A DNA stretch of 64,000 bases from Lysobacterales bacterium (lineage in GTDB: Bacteria > Pseudomonadota > Gammaproteobacteria > Xanthomonadales > Ahniellaceae). Location: assembly GCA_016182785.1 (NCBI GenBank), contig JACPFU010000004.1, forward strand, positions 186,001 to 250,000, written 5' to 3'. The notes under the pieces are model-generated. The model saw only the letters and a program-made list of their open reading frames with translations. It made no database searches and had not been told where the DNA came from. This document shows, piece after piece, positions 32,840 to 42,555 of the stretch (positions are counted from its first letter, which is position 1; every line of letters starts with the position of its first letter). A program made the translations under genes and the position numbers.

Positions 32840-35557
32840 ATGTTCAATCAGATCCTGACCCGCCTGTTCGGCAGTCGCAATGAACGCCTGCTCAAGGGCT
32901 ACGAGAAGATCAAGCTCCAGATCAACGCGCTGGAGCCGCGCATGCAGCAGCTCAGCGACGCCGAACTGCAGGCCAAGACCCCCGAGTTCCGCGCTCGCGT
33001 CGAGAACGGCGAGTCGCTCGACGCACTGCTGCCGGAAGCGTTCGCGGTGATGCGCGAAGCGGCGCGGCGCGTGCTCGGCATGCGCCACTATGACGTGCAG
33101 CTGGTCGGCGGCATGGTCCTGCACCAGGGCAAGATCGCCGAGATGCGCACCGGCGAGGGCAAGACCCTGGTCGGCACCTTGCCGGTGTACCTGAATGCGC
33201 TGGCGGGCAAGGGCGTCCACGTGGTGACCGTGAACGACTACCTGGCCAAGCGCGACTCGGCCTGGATGGGCAAGGTCTACAACTGGCTCGGGCTTTCGGT
33301 CGGGGTGGTGTACCCAGGCATGAACCACGCCGACAAGCGCGCTGCCTACGCCGCCGACATCACTTACGGCACCAACAACGAGTACGGTTTCGACTACCTG
33401 CGCGACAACATGGCGCTCGCGGCCGAGGATCGTTACCAGCGCGGCCAGTTCTACGCGATCGTCGACGAAGTCGATTCGATCCTGATCGACGAGGCGCGCA
33501 CGCCACTGATCATCTCCGGTCCGGCCGACGAGTCGCCGCAGTTGTACCTGCGCGTCAACGCGGTGGTGCCGAAACTGACGCGTCAGAAGGAAGAGGAAGG
33601 CGACGGCGACTTCTGGGTCGACGAGAAGCAGAAGCAGGTGCACCTGTCCGAAGCCGGCATGGAGCATTCCGAGGTGCTGCTGCGTGCCGCGGGCATCATC
33701 GGCGCCGAGGACAGCCTGTACGACGCGCACAACATCATGGTCGTGCACCATCTGAACGCGGCGCTGCGTGCGCACAACCTCTATCAGCGCGACGTCGACT
33801 ACATCGTGCGCGACGGCGAGGTGATCATCGTCGACGAGTTCACCGGGCGCACGCTGGCCGGGCGGCGCTGGTCCGACGGCCTGCACCAGGCGGTCGAAGC
33901 CAAGGAAGGCGTGCCGATCCAGCGCGAGAACCACACGCTGGCATCGATCACCTTCCAGAATTACTTCCGCCTGTACAAGAAGCTCGCCGGCATGACCGGC
34001 ACCGCGGACACCGAGGCCTACGAGTTCCAGCAGATCTACGGTCTGGAAGTCGCGGTGATCCCGACGCACCGGCCGATGGTGCGCAAGGACCATCCGGACC
34101 TGGTGTTCCTGAAGACCGAGGCGAAGTGGAACGCGATCATCGAGGACATCAAGGAGTGCCATGCGCGCAAGCAACCGGTACTGGTCGGAACCACCTCGAT
34201 CGAGACCTCGGAAATGCTCGGCGAGCGCCTGCAGGCGGCCGGCATTCCGCACCAGGTGCTGAACGCGAAGCAGCACGAGCGCGAAGCGCAGATCGTCGCG
34301 CAGGCCGGGCGGCCGGGGGCGGTGACCATCGCCACCAACATGGCCGGCCGCGGCACCGATATCGTGCTCGGCGGCAACCTCGAGGCCGAGCTCGCGGCGT
34401 TGCCGGAGGAAGCCGGCGAGGCCGAGCGCGCGCGCGTTCGCGCCGAGTGGCAGAAGCGCCACGATGAAGTGCTGGCCGCGGGCGGACTGCACATCGTCGG
34501 CAGCGAGCGCCATGAATCGCGCCGCATCGACAACCAGTTGCGCGGCCGTTCCGGGCGCCAGGGCGATGCCGGATCCAGCCGCTTCTTCCTGTCGCTGCAG
34601 GACAACCTGATGCGCATCTTCGCGCCCGACTGGGTCACGAAGTGGATGCAGGTGTTCGGCATGAAGGATGACGACGCGCTCGAGGATCGCCTGGTGTCGC
34701 GCCAGATCGAGAAGGCGCAGCGCAAGGTCGAGGCGCACAACTTCGACGTGCGCAAGAACCTGCTCGAGTACGACGACGTCGCCAACGACCAGCGCAAGGT
34801 CATCTACGCGCAGCGCAACGAGTTGCTGGAGCCGAACGACATCCAGGAGACCATCGAGAGTTTGCGCATGGACGTCATCGAGGACATCGCGCGCCGATTC
34901 GTCCCGGTCAAGAGCATCTCCGACCAGTGGGACATCGCCGGACTCGAGCGCACGCTCGCTTCCGACCTCGGCATCCATGTGGACGTGAAGCGCCACCTCG
35001 ACGCGAACGAGGACCTGGAAGAGGCGGTCCTGGTCGAGAAGATCCAGGCCGATGTCGATCGCTTCTTCCGCGAGAAGGAAGCGACCATGGGCAGCGAGCT
35101 CATGCGCGCGATCGAGAAGCAGTTCCTGCTGCGCGTGCTCGATACCCAGTGGCGCGACCATCTCGCGAACATGGACTACCTGCGCCAGGGCATCCACCTG
35201 CGCGGCTACGCGCAGAAGCAGCCGAAGCAGGAATACAAGCGCGAAGCGTTCGAGCTGTTCACGCAGATGCTTGATCGCGTCAAGCAGGAAACCGTGACCA
35301 TCCTGGCCCGTGTCCGCCTGCAGAGCGAGGAGGAAGTGGCGCGGCTGGAGGCGCAGCAGCAGGCGCAGGCCCGGCAGCAGCAGCATGCGATGGCGTTCCA
35401 GCATCCCGAAACCGGCAACTACGGGGTCGACGAGGAGGCCGAACAGGTACAGGCCATGGCCGCGCGTCAAGCGCACTTGCCCAAGGTGGGCCGCAACGAT
35501 CCGTGTCCGTGCGGATCGGGGAAGAAATTCAAGCAGTGCCACGGCCAGCTGGCCTGA
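32840..35557 (+). CDS. secA: Protein translocase ATPase SecA
   Basis: Motor ATPase (905 aa) that drives preproteins through SecYEG. It has the Walker A GEGKTL in [14 protein letters not shown], the DEAD-like [38 protein letters not shown] and the [16 protein letters not shown] box of the second helicase lobe. The C-terminal zinc motif [13 protein letters not shown] for SecB and lipid binding is present after a Gln-rich linker. The ATG at 32840 gives the standard [16 protein letters not shown] start. No secM-like gene is visible upstream. Confidence 0.98.
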   Translation: MFNQILTRLFGSRNERLLKGYEKIKLQINALEPRMQQLSDAELQAKTPEFRARVENGESLDALLPEAFAVMREAARRVLGMRHYDVQLVGGMVLHQGKIAEMRTGEGKTLVGTLPVYLNALAGKGVHVVTVNDYLAKRDSAWMGKVYNWLGLSVGVVYPGMNHADKRAAYAADITYGTNNEYGFDYLRDNMALAAEDRYQRGQFYAIVDEVDSILIDEARTPLIISGPADESPQLYLRVNAVVPKLTRQKEEEGDGDFWVDEKQKQVHLSEAGMEHSEVLLRAAGIIGAEDSLYDAHNIMVVHHLNAALRAHNLYQRDVDYIVRDGEVIIVDEFTGRTLAGRRWSDGLHQAVEAKEGVPIQRENHTLASITFQNYFRLYKKLAGMTGTADTEAYEFQQIYGLEVAVIPTHRPMVRKDHPDLVFLKTEAKWNAIIEDIKECHARKQPVLVGTTSIETSEMLGERLQAAGIPHQVLNAKQHEREAQIVAQAGRPGAVTIATNMAGRGTDIVLGGNLEAELAALPEEAGEAERARVRAEWQKRHDEVLAAGGLHIVGSERHESRRIDNQLRGRSGRQGDAGSSRFFLSLQDNLMRIFAPDWVTKWMQVFGMKDDDALEDRLVSRQIEKAQRKVEAHNFDVRKNLLEYDDVANDQRKVIYAQRNELLEPNDIQETIESLRMDVIEDIARRFVPVKSISDQWDIAGLERTLASDLGIHVDVKRHLDANEDLEEAVLVEKIQADVDRFFREKEATMGSELMRAIEKQFLLRVLDTQWRDHLANMDYLRQGIHLRGYAQKQPKQEYKREAFELFTQMLDRVKQETVTILARVRLQSEEEVARLEAQQQAQARQQQHAMAFQHPETGNYGVDEEAEQVQAMAARQAHLPKVGRNDPCPCGSGKKFKQCHGQLA

Positions 35558-35577
35558 GGCACTGACGGGAACGGCGC

Positions 35578-36507
35578 ATGCGCGTAGTCGCCGCCGTTCT
35601 CGAGGACGCTGCAGGGCGCGTGCTGTTCGCGCAGCGCCCACCGGGAAAGCAGCACGCGGGACGCTGGGAGTTCCCGGGCGGCAAGATCGAGGCGGACGAA
35701 TCCGCGTTCGCTGCGCTGTGTCGCGAGCTGCGCGAGGAGCTCGGTATCGATGTCATCGCGGCGTCGCGGCTGATGTGCGTGCACCGCCCGCACCCGAACG
35801 GAATGCTGGCACTGGAAGCTTGGCGCGTGACGGCCTGGCGCGGCGCCCCGGTGGCCCACGAGCACAGCGCGTTGCGCTGGCTGCCGGTGCCGCAGGGGCT
35901 GCAGCTGGATCTCTGCGCGGCCGATGTCGTCATCGCGCGCGCGCTGGCGTTGCCGCACCGTTACGCGATCACGCCGGAACCGGGGGCAGACGTTTCCGCA
36001 TTCCTGGCGCGCATCGAATCCGGCCTGGAACGCGGGCTGCGCCTGCTGCAATGGCGGGCGCCGGGACTCGACGCGCGGCGCTATCGCGAGATCGCGATCA
36101 CCCTGCGCGAACGGAGCACACAACACGGTGCGCGCTTGCTGTTGAACGCAGACCCGGCGCTGGCGCTGGAGCTCGGTGCGGATGGCGTGCATCTGGATGC
36201 GCGACGGCTCGCCGCCACCCATGCGCGGCCCGAGGCACCCGACGGGTTTCTGGTTGCGGCTTCCTGCCATGACGAACAAGAGCTGCGACATGCCTCGGTG
36301 ATCGGGGCCGACTTCGTGGTGCTTTCCGCAGTGCGGCCGACGCCCACGCATCCGGGTGTATCGGCACTGGGATGGGAAGCGTGGGAACGCTTGCTGCACG
36401 GGGCCGATGTGCCGGCGTATGCACTCGGCGGTGTCGGGCCTGCGGATCTATGCACTGCCAAGCGCCACGGTGCGCTGGGCGTGGCCGGGATCAGCGCGTT
36501 CTGGTGA
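35578..36507 (+). CDS. Nudix (MutT-like) hydrolase fused to a thiamine-phosphate-synthase-like domain
   Basis: Two-domain protein of 309 aa. Residues 1-130 are a Nudix domain with the complete box GGKIEADESAFAALCRELREELGI, preceded by the MutT-like RPPGKQHAGRWEFPGG, suggesting 8-oxo-dGTP clean-up. Residues 135-309 resemble ThiE/TenI TIM barrels (LLLNADPALALELGADGVHL, FVVLSAVRPTPTHPG, ALGGVGPADL). The fusion is common in gammaproteobacteria, usually annotated as MutT. Whether the ThiE half makes thiamine phosphate is unclear. It starts 20 bp after secA and converges with coaE, overlapping it by 17 bp. Confidence 0.9.
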   Translation: MRVVAAVLEDAAGRVLFAQRPPGKQHAGRWEFPGGKIEADESAFAALCRELREELGIDVIAASRLMCVHRPHPNGMLALEAWRVTAWRGAPVAHEHSALRWLPVPQGLQLDLCAADVVIARALALPHRYAITPEPGADVSAFLARIESGLERGLRLLQWRAPGLDARRYREIAITLRERSTQHGARLLLNADPALALELGADGVHLDARRLAATHARPEAPDGFLVAASCHDEQELRHASVIGADFVVLSAVRPTPTHPGVSALGWEAWERLLHGADVPAYALGGVGPADLCTAKRHGALGVAGISAFW

Positions 36508-37096
36508 TGCGTGCGCGCCAGCCGGCCAGCGCCTCGTCCACGCGCTGTTGCAGTTCCGCGAGCGTCCCGTCGTTGGCGATGACCTCATCGGCGATCGCGA
36601 GGCGGCTGGAGCGAGATGCCTGCGCCGAGATCATGCGCCGGGCCAAGTCGGCGTCGACCCGGTCGCGCCGCAGCAGCCGCTGCTCCTGGGTCGACGGGTG
36701 CGCGTCCACGATCACCGCATGATCCACCCACGCGTAGTGGCCGCTCTCCACCAGCAATGGGATCGCCAGCACCAGCAGTTCCGCAGCGCTCGATTCTGCC
36801 GCAATGCGCAATGCGTCGCGGACGCGCGGGTGGATGATCGCCTCCAGGCGGCTGCGCGCCTGCGGGTCGGCGAAGATCCGTTCGCGCATCGCGCGTCGGT
36901 CCAGGTGGCCCTCGGTGTCGAGCACGCCCGCCCCGAATTCCTCGACGATGGCGGCAAGGCCCGGGGTCCCCGGCGCGACCACGTCGCGACTGATCTGGTC
37001 GGCATCGAGGACGGTGATGCCGTGGGCTGCCAGCTGCTCGGCCACCGCGCTCTTGCCCGAAGCCACTCCGCCGGACAGCGCGACCACGAAGGCCAT
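36491..37096 (-). CDS. coaE: Dephospho-CoA kinase
   Basis: Last enzyme of coenzyme A synthesis (201 aa), phosphorylating the ribose 3'-OH of dephospho-CoA. The P-loop ALSGGVASGKSAVAE is at residues ~6-20. The CoA-binding and lid region DADQISRDVVAPGTPGL, HPRVRDAL, VLAIPLLVESG and the C-terminal RISAQASR-like region are present. The start at 37096 lies 2 nt after pilD on the same strand. The pilD-coaE pair is a conserved arrangement. The 3' end overlaps the convergent Nudix gene. Confidence 0.95.
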   Translation of the reverse strand: MAFVVALSGGVASGKSAVAEQLAAHGITVLDADQISRDVVAPGTPGLAAIVEEFGAGVLDTEGHLDRRAMRERIFADPQARSRLEAIIHPRVRDALRIAAESSAAELLVLAIPLLVESGHYAWVDHAVIVDAHPSTQEQRLLRRDRVDADLARRMISAQASRSSRLAIADEVIANDGTLAELQQRVDEALAGWRARITRTR

Positions 37097-37098
37097 GT

Positions 37099-37974
37099 TC
37101 AGTACAAGCCCATGCTGTGCTTGTAGGTCGCAATGATCCAGTCGCCATACAGAAACTGGATCCAGCCGGCGATGGCTAGGAACGGGCCGAACGGGATCGG
37201 CGTCTGCCGATCGCGGCCCTTCGCGATCAGGATCGCGCTGCCGATCACCGCGCCGACCAGCGAAGACATCAGCACGATCGGGATCAGCCCCTGCGGGCCG
37301 ACGAAGGCACCGAGCGCGGCGAGCAGCTTGAAGTCGCCGTAGCCCATGCCCTCCTTGCCGGTGACCAGCTTGAACAGCCAGTACACGCTCCACAGGCTGA
37401 GGTAGCCGAGCGCGGCGCCCCAGATCGCCTGCGTGGGCGGCACGAACAACGACGCGCTCGCCGCCACGAGCAGCCCCAGCCAGAGCGCAGGAAGGGTGAA
37501 TTGGTCGGGCAGCAAGGTGGTACGGAAGTCGATGCCGGAAGCTCCGATCAGAAACCAGGTCAGCAACAGCGCCACCGCCGACTCCCATCCCGCACCGAAG
37601 TGCCAGACCACCGCCGCCGACGCGCTCGCCGTCAGCAGTTCCACCAGTGGATACTGGATCGAGATCGGCGCCCGGCAGGACCGGCATTTCCCGCGCAGGA
37701 CCGCGTAGCTGAACACCGGAATGTTCTCGTACCAGGCCAGTTGATGGCTGCACTTCGGGCAGCGCGAACGGTCCGCGACCAGGCCCGGAGGCGGCAACTC
37801 CTCGGCCTCCGGCAACTCCAGAATCTCGCGCGCCTCACGTCGCCACGCAAACTCCAGCCGCGGCGGCGTGCGCAGGATCACCACATTCAGGAAGCTGCCG
37901 ATCAGCAACCCGAAAACGAACACGGCGGCCGCAAGGACCGCCGTGTCGGCAAACAGCCAGTCGAACTCGAGCAT
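37099..37974 (-). CDS. pilD: Prepilin peptidase / N-methyltransferase PilD
   Basis: Polytopic inner-membrane aspartyl protease (291 aa, about 8 helices) that cleaves and N-methylates type IV pilins and type II secretion pseudopilins. The cytoplasmic tetracysteine zinc motif CPKCSH...CRSC (about residues 72-100) is intact. The two catalytic aspartates lie in GIDFRTTLLPD and in MGYGDFKLLAALG (GxGD). It is the fourth gene of the pilA-B-C-D block and lies 6 nt from pilC. Confidence 0.96.
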   Translation of the reverse strand: MLEFDWLFADTAVLAAAVFVFGLLIGSFLNVVILRTPPRLEFAWRREAREILELPEAEELPPPGLVADRSRCPKCSHQLAWYENIPVFSYAVLRGKCRSCRAPISIQYPLVELLTASASAAVVWHFGAGWESAVALLLTWFLIGASGIDFRTTLLPDQFTLPALWLGLLVAASASLFVPPTQAIWGAALGYLSLWSVYWLFKLVTGKEGMGYGDFKLLAALGAFVGPQGLIPIVLMSSLVGAVIGSAILIAKGRDRQTPIPFGPFLAIAGWIQFLYGDWIIATYKHSMGLY

Positions 37975-37980
37975 GCCGCC

Positions 37981-39252
37981 TCAGATCGCCGCGCCGAGCT
38001 TGAAGATCGGCAGGTACATCGCAACCACAAGACTGCCGACCATGCCGCCGATCACCACCATGATGAACGGTTCCAGCAGGCTGGTCAGCGCGTCGACGGC
38101 GTTGTTCACTTCACGCTCGTAGAACTCGGCCACCTTGAACAGCATGGTGTCGAGTGCGCCTGCCTCCTCGCCGATCGATGTCATCGACACGACCATCGGC
38201 GGGAACAGGTTGACCTGACGCATGGCCGTAGCGAGCGGATAGCCGACCGCAACGTCCTCCTTCATCTGCAGCACGGCCTTCTCGTAGACCACGTTGCCGG
38301 TGGCGCCGGCGACCGTGGTCATCGCGTCGACCAGCGGTACGCCGGCCTTAAAGGTCAGGGCCAGGGTGCGCGAGAATCGGGAAACCGCCGAGTTGTGCAG
38401 GATCATCCCGATCACCGGCAGCTTGAGCAGTAGCCTTGCCATGAGGTGGTTGAAGGCAGGCGATCGACGGTACAGCTGCATGAACCCGAACATCGCGCCA
38501 CCGGCGACGATCAGAATCAGCCACCAGTAGCCCACCAGGAAGCGCGAGAACTCCAGCACCAACTGCGTGAATGCGGGCAAGTCTGCGCCGAAGCTCTTGA
38601 ACACATCCTCGAACATCGGGACGACGAAGATCAACAGGATTGCGCTGACCAAAATAGCCACAGCGATGACCGCGGCCGGGTAGAACAGCGCCTTCTTGAT
38701 CTTTCCCTTCAAGGCTTCGATGTTCTCCTTGTAGTTCGCCACCGTGTCAAGCACGGTGTCGAGCACGCCCGCGCTTTCGCCGGCATGCACAAGATTCCGG
38801 AATAGTTCGTCGAAGTGGTAAGGGTGGCGGCCGAGCGATTCAGACAAACTCGAACCGCCTTCGATGTTCTGTTTGATGTCGGTCAGCATCGCGCCAAGCG
38901 CGGCGTTCTTGGTGCCGGTGGCGATCAGGTCGATGGCCTGGACCATGGGCACGCCAGCTTGCATCATGGTGGCGATCTGCCTGGCGAAGATCGCGATCTC
39001 CTGGGTGGTGATCTTGCCCTTCTTCGCGAACATGCCCGCCTTGCGTTCGGCCACCTTGGACGGATTGATGCCCTGCTTGCGCAGGTCCGCCTTGGCCAGG
39101 TTGACGTTCTTCGCACGGACCTCGCCGGTCATCTTCTTGCCGCGCTTGTCCGTTCCTTCCCACCGGAATACCGGCATCTCGTCGAGGCGTGGTCCAGCGC
39201 TTCCGGACTTCGCAGTGCGGGAAGCGGGCTTCGTTGCAGTCGCAGTTGCCAT
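37981..39252 (-). CDS. pilC: Type IV pilus inner-membrane platform protein PilC
   Basis: Platform protein of the pilus motor (423 aa) with two GspF/PilC domains. Each is a cytoplasmic helical bundle followed by transmembrane helices (about residues 200-225, 250-270 and 395-415). Diagnostic stretches are FARQIATMMQAGVPMVQAI, FDELFRNLVHAGESAGVLD, FSRTLALTFKAGVPLVDA and SIGEEAGALDTML. It transmits force from PilB to pilin subunits. It lies 3 nt downstream of pilB. Confidence 0.96.
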   Translation of the reverse strand: MATATATKPASRTAKSGSAGPRLDEMPVFRWEGTDKRGKKMTGEVRAKNVNLAKADLRKQGINPSKVAERKAGMFAKKGKITTQEIAIFARQIATMMQAGVPMVQAIDLIATGTKNAALGAMLTDIKQNIEGGSSLSESLGRHPYHFDELFRNLVHAGESAGVLDTVLDTVANYKENIEALKGKIKKALFYPAAVIAVAILVSAILLIFVVPMFEDVFKSFGADLPAFTQLVLEFSRFLVGYWWLILIVAGGAMFGFMQLYRRSPAFNHLMARLLLKLPVIGMILHNSAVSRFSRTLALTFKAGVPLVDAMTTVAGATGNVVYEKAVLQMKEDVAVGYPLATAMRQVNLFPPMVVSMTSIGEEAGALDTMLFKVAEFYEREVNNAVDALTSLLEPFIMVVIGGMVGSLVVAMYLPIFKLGAAI

Positions 39253-39255
39253 GGC

Positions 39256-40986
39256 TTAGTCCTTGGTCACGCGGTTGATCTCGGCAAGGCTTGTAAAACC
39301 ATCCTTGCATTTCTTCAGTGCCGACTGTCGCAGATCGTTGATGCCGATGCGACGCGATTCGGCGGCGATCTGGTTGGCGTTGCCGCCGGACAGGATGATG
39401 GTCTGGATTTCTTCCGACATCGGCATGACCTGGTAGATGCCGACGCGGCCCTTGTAGCCTTCGTTGCAGGACGAGCACCCGACCGCCTCGTAGATGGTCA
39501 TGGTATCGATCTCCTCGTCCCGGAACCCTTCGGCGAGCAGCGCTTCGCGCGGGATCTTCAACGGTCGCTTGCAGTCATGCAGACGGCGCGCCAGGCGTTG
39601 CGCGGTGATCAGGGTGACCGCAGACGTGATGTTGTAGGGCGCGATGCCCATGTTCATCAGGCGCGCCACCGTTTGCGGGGCGTCGTTGGTATGCAGGGTC
39701 GAAAGCACGAAGTGCCCGGTCTGCGCTGCCTTGATCGCGATCTCCGCGGTCTCCAGATCGCGGATCTCGCCGACCATGATGATGTCGGGGTCCTGACGCA
39801 GGAACGAGCGCAGCGCTGCAGCGAAGGTCATGCCCTTCTTGGCGTTCTGCTGCACCTGGTTGATGCCGAAGACGCGGATCTCGACCGGGTCTTCCGCGGT
39901 CGAGATGTTGACCGCCTCGGTGTTCAGGATGTTGAGCCCCGTGTACAGCGAAACGGTCTTGCCGGAACCGGTCGGGCCGGTCACCAGCACCATGCCGTAG
40001 GGCTTCTGGATGGCGTCGAGGAACAGCTTGCGCTGGTCCTCCTCGTAGCCCAGTTTCTCGATGCCGAGCTTTGCCGCCGAGGCGTCGAGCACGCGCAGCA
40101 CGACCTTCTCGCCGAACAGCGTCGGGCAGGTGGACACGCGGAAGTCGATCGACTTGGTCTTGGAGATGTTGAGCTTGATGCGGCCATCCTGCGGCACGCG
40201 GCGCTCCGCGATGTCGAGTCCGGACATCACCTTCAAGCGTGCCGAGATGCGCGGGGAGAGCTTGACCGGCGCGGTAGCTACCGCTTTCAACATGCCGTCG
40301 ATGCGCAAGCGTACGCGCACCGACGTCTCGAACGGCTCGAAATGGATGTCGGAAGCACCGCGCTTGAGCGCGTCAAGCAACACCTTGTTGACGAACCGCA
40401 CCACCGGCGTGTCGTCGCCGCCGGCGTCGATGCCGCTGCCGCCGCCTTCGTCGTCGTCATCGCCGCCCTCGATCTCCAGATCACCGAGACCCTCGTCGTC
40501 CTCATCGCCGCCGGCAGCCAGAGAATCAGCGCCCGCCAGCGCCAGGTCGATCATGCGTTCCAGCGTATCTTCCGGCACCAGGATCGGTTCCACCGGCATG
40601 TTCGCGGCGAACTTGATGTCATCGAGCGCGCGCAGGTTGGTCGGGTCGGAAATGCCGACGAACAGGCGGTTGCCGCGCTTCCACAACGGCAGCGCCTTGT
40701 GGCTCTGGATCAGCTTCTCCTCGACCAGCTTGATCGGCATCACGCGCGGATCGATCGAGCGCACGTCCACGAGCGGAATGCCAAACTCGATCGAAGCGGC
40801 GTTCGCAACCGCGGCGGCCGGCGCCAATCCGTTCTGGACGAAGAAGCTGACCAGCGGAATCTTCTGCTTCGAGGATTCCTCAACCGCTTTGCGTGCCTGG
40901 TCCTCCGGCACCACGCCTTCGGCGGCGAGCCGGCGGGCAATGCCGGGCATTCCGGCCAAGCTGGATCCTGCGGATGGGCTGGACAT
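39256..40986 (-). CDS. pilB: Type IV pilus assembly ATPase PilB
   Basis: Hexameric extension ATPase (576 aa). The N-terminal MshEN domain begins GIARRLAAEGVV. The ATPase core has Walker A GPTGSGKTVSLY, the Asp box, Walker B DPDIIMVGEIRDLET and the His box (STLHTNDAPQTVARL). Of the usual four zinc-site cysteines, three are visible (DCKRP and CSSC), so the first pair looks degenerate. An acidic low-complexity insert lies near residues 160-195. The ATG at 40986 was chosen; the frame is open further upstream into the terminator region. The spacer to pilA contains a strong terminator. Confidence 0.95.
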   Translation of the reverse strand: MSSPSAGSSLAGMPGIARRLAAEGVVPEDQARKAVEESSKQKIPLVSFFVQNGLAPAAAVANAASIEFGIPLVDVRSIDPRVMPIKLVEEKLIQSHKALPLWKRGNRLFVGISDPTNLRALDDIKFAANMPVEPILVPEDTLERMIDLALAGADSLAAGGDEDDEGLGDLEIEGGDDDDEGGGSGIDAGGDDTPVVRFVNKVLLDALKRGASDIHFEPFETSVRVRLRIDGMLKAVATAPVKLSPRISARLKVMSGLDIAERRVPQDGRIKLNISKTKSIDFRVSTCPTLFGEKVVLRVLDASAAKLGIEKLGYEEDQRKLFLDAIQKPYGMVLVTGPTGSGKTVSLYTGLNILNTEAVNISTAEDPVEIRVFGINQVQQNAKKGMTFAAALRSFLRQDPDIIMVGEIRDLETAEIAIKAAQTGHFVLSTLHTNDAPQTVARLMNMGIAPYNITSAVTLITAQRLARRLHDCKRPLKIPREALLAEGFRDEEIDTMTIYEAVGCSSCNEGYKGRVGIYQVMPMSEEIQTIILSGGNANQIAAESRRIGINDLRQSALKKCKDGFTSLAEINRVTKD

Positions 40987-41058
40987 GGTCCTCGAACCTC
41001 GACGGCTTGAGGAGGAATCTAGCGCAAACCATTGTCGTTGCGAAGGTTGCAAAGAAAA

Positions 41059-41082
41059 AGGCGGGCCGGAGCCCGCCTTTTT
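41059..41082 (-). terminator. Intrinsic terminator between pilA and pilB
   Basis: A perfect 7-bp stem GGCGGGC / GCCCGCC with a 4-nt loop, flanked by A-runs and T-runs on both sides, so it can work on either strand. On the minus strand it lies 25 bp after the pilA stop and is followed by a TTTTTC tract. It should limit read-through from the highly expressed pilin gene into pilB. Confidence 0.85.
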
Positions 41083-41106
41083 CCAAACGGTCAAACCAAG
41101 AAGGCC

Positions 41107-41583
41107 TTACAGGCGGCACTGCGCCGGCAGGTACTTGGCGGTGATGTCGGTGCCGGCATCGCTGGTGCAGTTCCAGGAGGTGATATCACCGTCGGAACCA
41201 TCGGCCGCGCACGCTGCGCCCGCGCCTGCCCCGCAGTACGGCGCCATGTACAGCGAGAGACCCGAGGCGTTCGCAGTGAGCTGCGTGGCCAAGTCACCGT
41301 TGGCGTCGACCTGGACGACACCATCTGCCACGAGCGGCGCGACCGAGTTGATGGTGCCGGTGGTGGTGCAGCCCGCAACGGTCTCATCGGCCGGCATGAC
41401 GCCCTTGGTCTGGTAGTACTCGGCCACCGAGGTCTTGCATACCGCGGCGTTGGTGTTCATTTCGGCAACCTTCGAGCGGATCGTGAAGTCCTGATAGGCC
41501 GGGATCGCGATGGCGGCGAGGATGGCGATGATCGCGACGACGATCATCAGTTCGATGAGCGTGAAACCCTTGTTGTTGCGCAT
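41107..41583 (-). CDS. pilA: Type IV major pilin PilA
   Basis: Structural pilus subunit (158 aa). The class-a leader MRNNKG is cut by PilD before Phe7; the mature N-terminus [20 protein letters not shown] with Glu5 is canonical. The variable globular domain contains six cysteines, including the C-terminal pair in WNCTSDAG and PAQC that should form the D-region loop. It is preceded by a sigma-54-type promoter (41652-41667) and followed by a strong terminator. The neighbouring tfpZ, pilR and pilS supply its accessory factor and regulators. Confidence 0.96.
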   Translation of the reverse strand: MRNNKGFTLIELMIVVAIIAILAAIAIPAYQDFTIRSKVAEMNTNAAVCKTSVAEYYQTKGVMPADETVAGCTTTGTINSVAPLVADGVVQVDANGDLATQLTANASGLSLYMAPYCGAGAGAACAADGSDGDITSWNCTSDAGTDITAKYLPAQCRL

Positions 41584-41651
41584 GTGGAAGCTCCCAAGAT
41601 TTGGTTTGATGGTCGAGGCGCGGGCCGCAGCGGCTCGGGCAAGACAGTTCT

Positions 41652-41667
41652 AGCATGGTCCGTGCCA
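41652..41667 (-). promoter_or_regulatory. Sigma-54 (-24/-12) promoter of pilA
   Basis: Read on the minus strand, the site is TGGCACGGACCATGCT. It has the invariant GG of TGGCAC and the invariant GC exactly 11 nt further, with one mismatch to TGGCAC-N5-TTGC. It lies 69 bp upstream of the pilA ATG. PilR, a sigma-54 activator, is encoded 0.9 kb away, and pilA promoters in Pseudomonas and Xanthomonas are of this type. Confidence 0.85.
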
Positions 41668-41778
41668 TCCTGAAAAGCGTCGGCGATGGCGTCTGCGCGG
41701 GCAGGGCAACTCCTTGAGCATGGCGTGTTCGACCTCGGCGTCTGCTGCTGGACCGGTTGCGTCAGTTTGTGGCGTGGG

Positions 41779-42555
41779 TCAGCGCTTCTGCGCGGACTCG
41801 AGGTCGAATGCGATCGGGGCGAGGAACCTGCCGCTGGCTAATTCCACCGGCAGGGCGATCGAGCCGAAGCGTGCGTCGATCGGCAACAGCGCAAGATCCG
41901 AGGCGCTGTCCTGCTGGATGGAGCGCAGTGCCTCCTTGAGGCTGCGTCCCTTTCCGTCGATCGGAGCCACACGATCCAAGGGGATGGCTTTGGCGATCAG
42001 CGCCGCGCGCACTTCGTCCAGCGGCCGGTAATACTTCGGCAGCCGATCGATGTCGGGCTTTCCTGCGAGCACTTCGGTGGCCAGGCGAAACGACTCGTCC
42101 GGGTCGGTCGGCGGGCTCGCACCTACGGGTTGGGGACCACTCCAAGGCAGGCTGCGGAACTCGATGCGGGAACCCTCGGCAAGGTCCGCGGATGCGATTT
42201 CGTTCGCCGAGACCAGCTTGAAACGGTCCACTGCGCCGACCAGGAAGACCGGCCGGCTGGCGAGGATTACCTGCGTGCCGTAGGCCATGGCGGCGAGCTG
42301 CAAGACCACGATTACCGCCAAGTCCAGCTTGAGACTCTTCTTCGCTGGATTGAATACGATCAATGTCAGCAAGGGCCCGACCACTACGTCGACGCCAGCG
42401 ATCAGCAGCAGCAGCCGGTCGGCTCCGGATGCGTTGAATAGAGCGCCGGGATACCAGAGCTTCCAGAACAGCAGGAACACCGCGCCAGCAAGCATCAGAC
42501 TGCCACAGAGGTGCCAGGCGAACGCCTGCCAGCGATTCAGATTGCGGATGCCCAT
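41779..42555 (-). CDS. TfpX/TfpZ-type type IV pilin accessory protein
   Basis: Inner-membrane protein of 258 aa with three N-terminal transmembrane helices (about residues 12-34, 43-62 and 75-97; for example HLCGSLMLAGAVFLLFWKLW and LLLLIAGVDVVVGPLLTLIV) and a ~150-residue periplasmic domain. This is the architecture of TfpX/TfpZ (FimB-like) proteins, which modulate pilin assembly or surface expression and are usually encoded next to pilA, as here. The ATG overlaps the pilR stop by 1 nt (TGATG), so it is probably cotranscribed with pilSR. The exact biochemical role of the family is unsettled. Confidence 0.85.
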   Translation of the reverse strand: MGIRNLNRWQAFAWHLCGSLMLAGAVFLLFWKLWYPGALFNASGADRLLLLIAGVDVVVGPLLTLIVFNPAKKSLKLDLAVIVVLQLAAMAYGTQVILASRPVFLVGAVDRFKLVSANEIASADLAEGSRIEFRSLPWSGPQPVGASPPTDPDESFRLATEVLAGKPDIDRLPKYYRPLDEVRAALIAKAIPLDRVAPIDGKGRSLKEALRSIQQDSASDLALLPIDARFGSIALPVELASGRFLAPIAFDLESAQKR

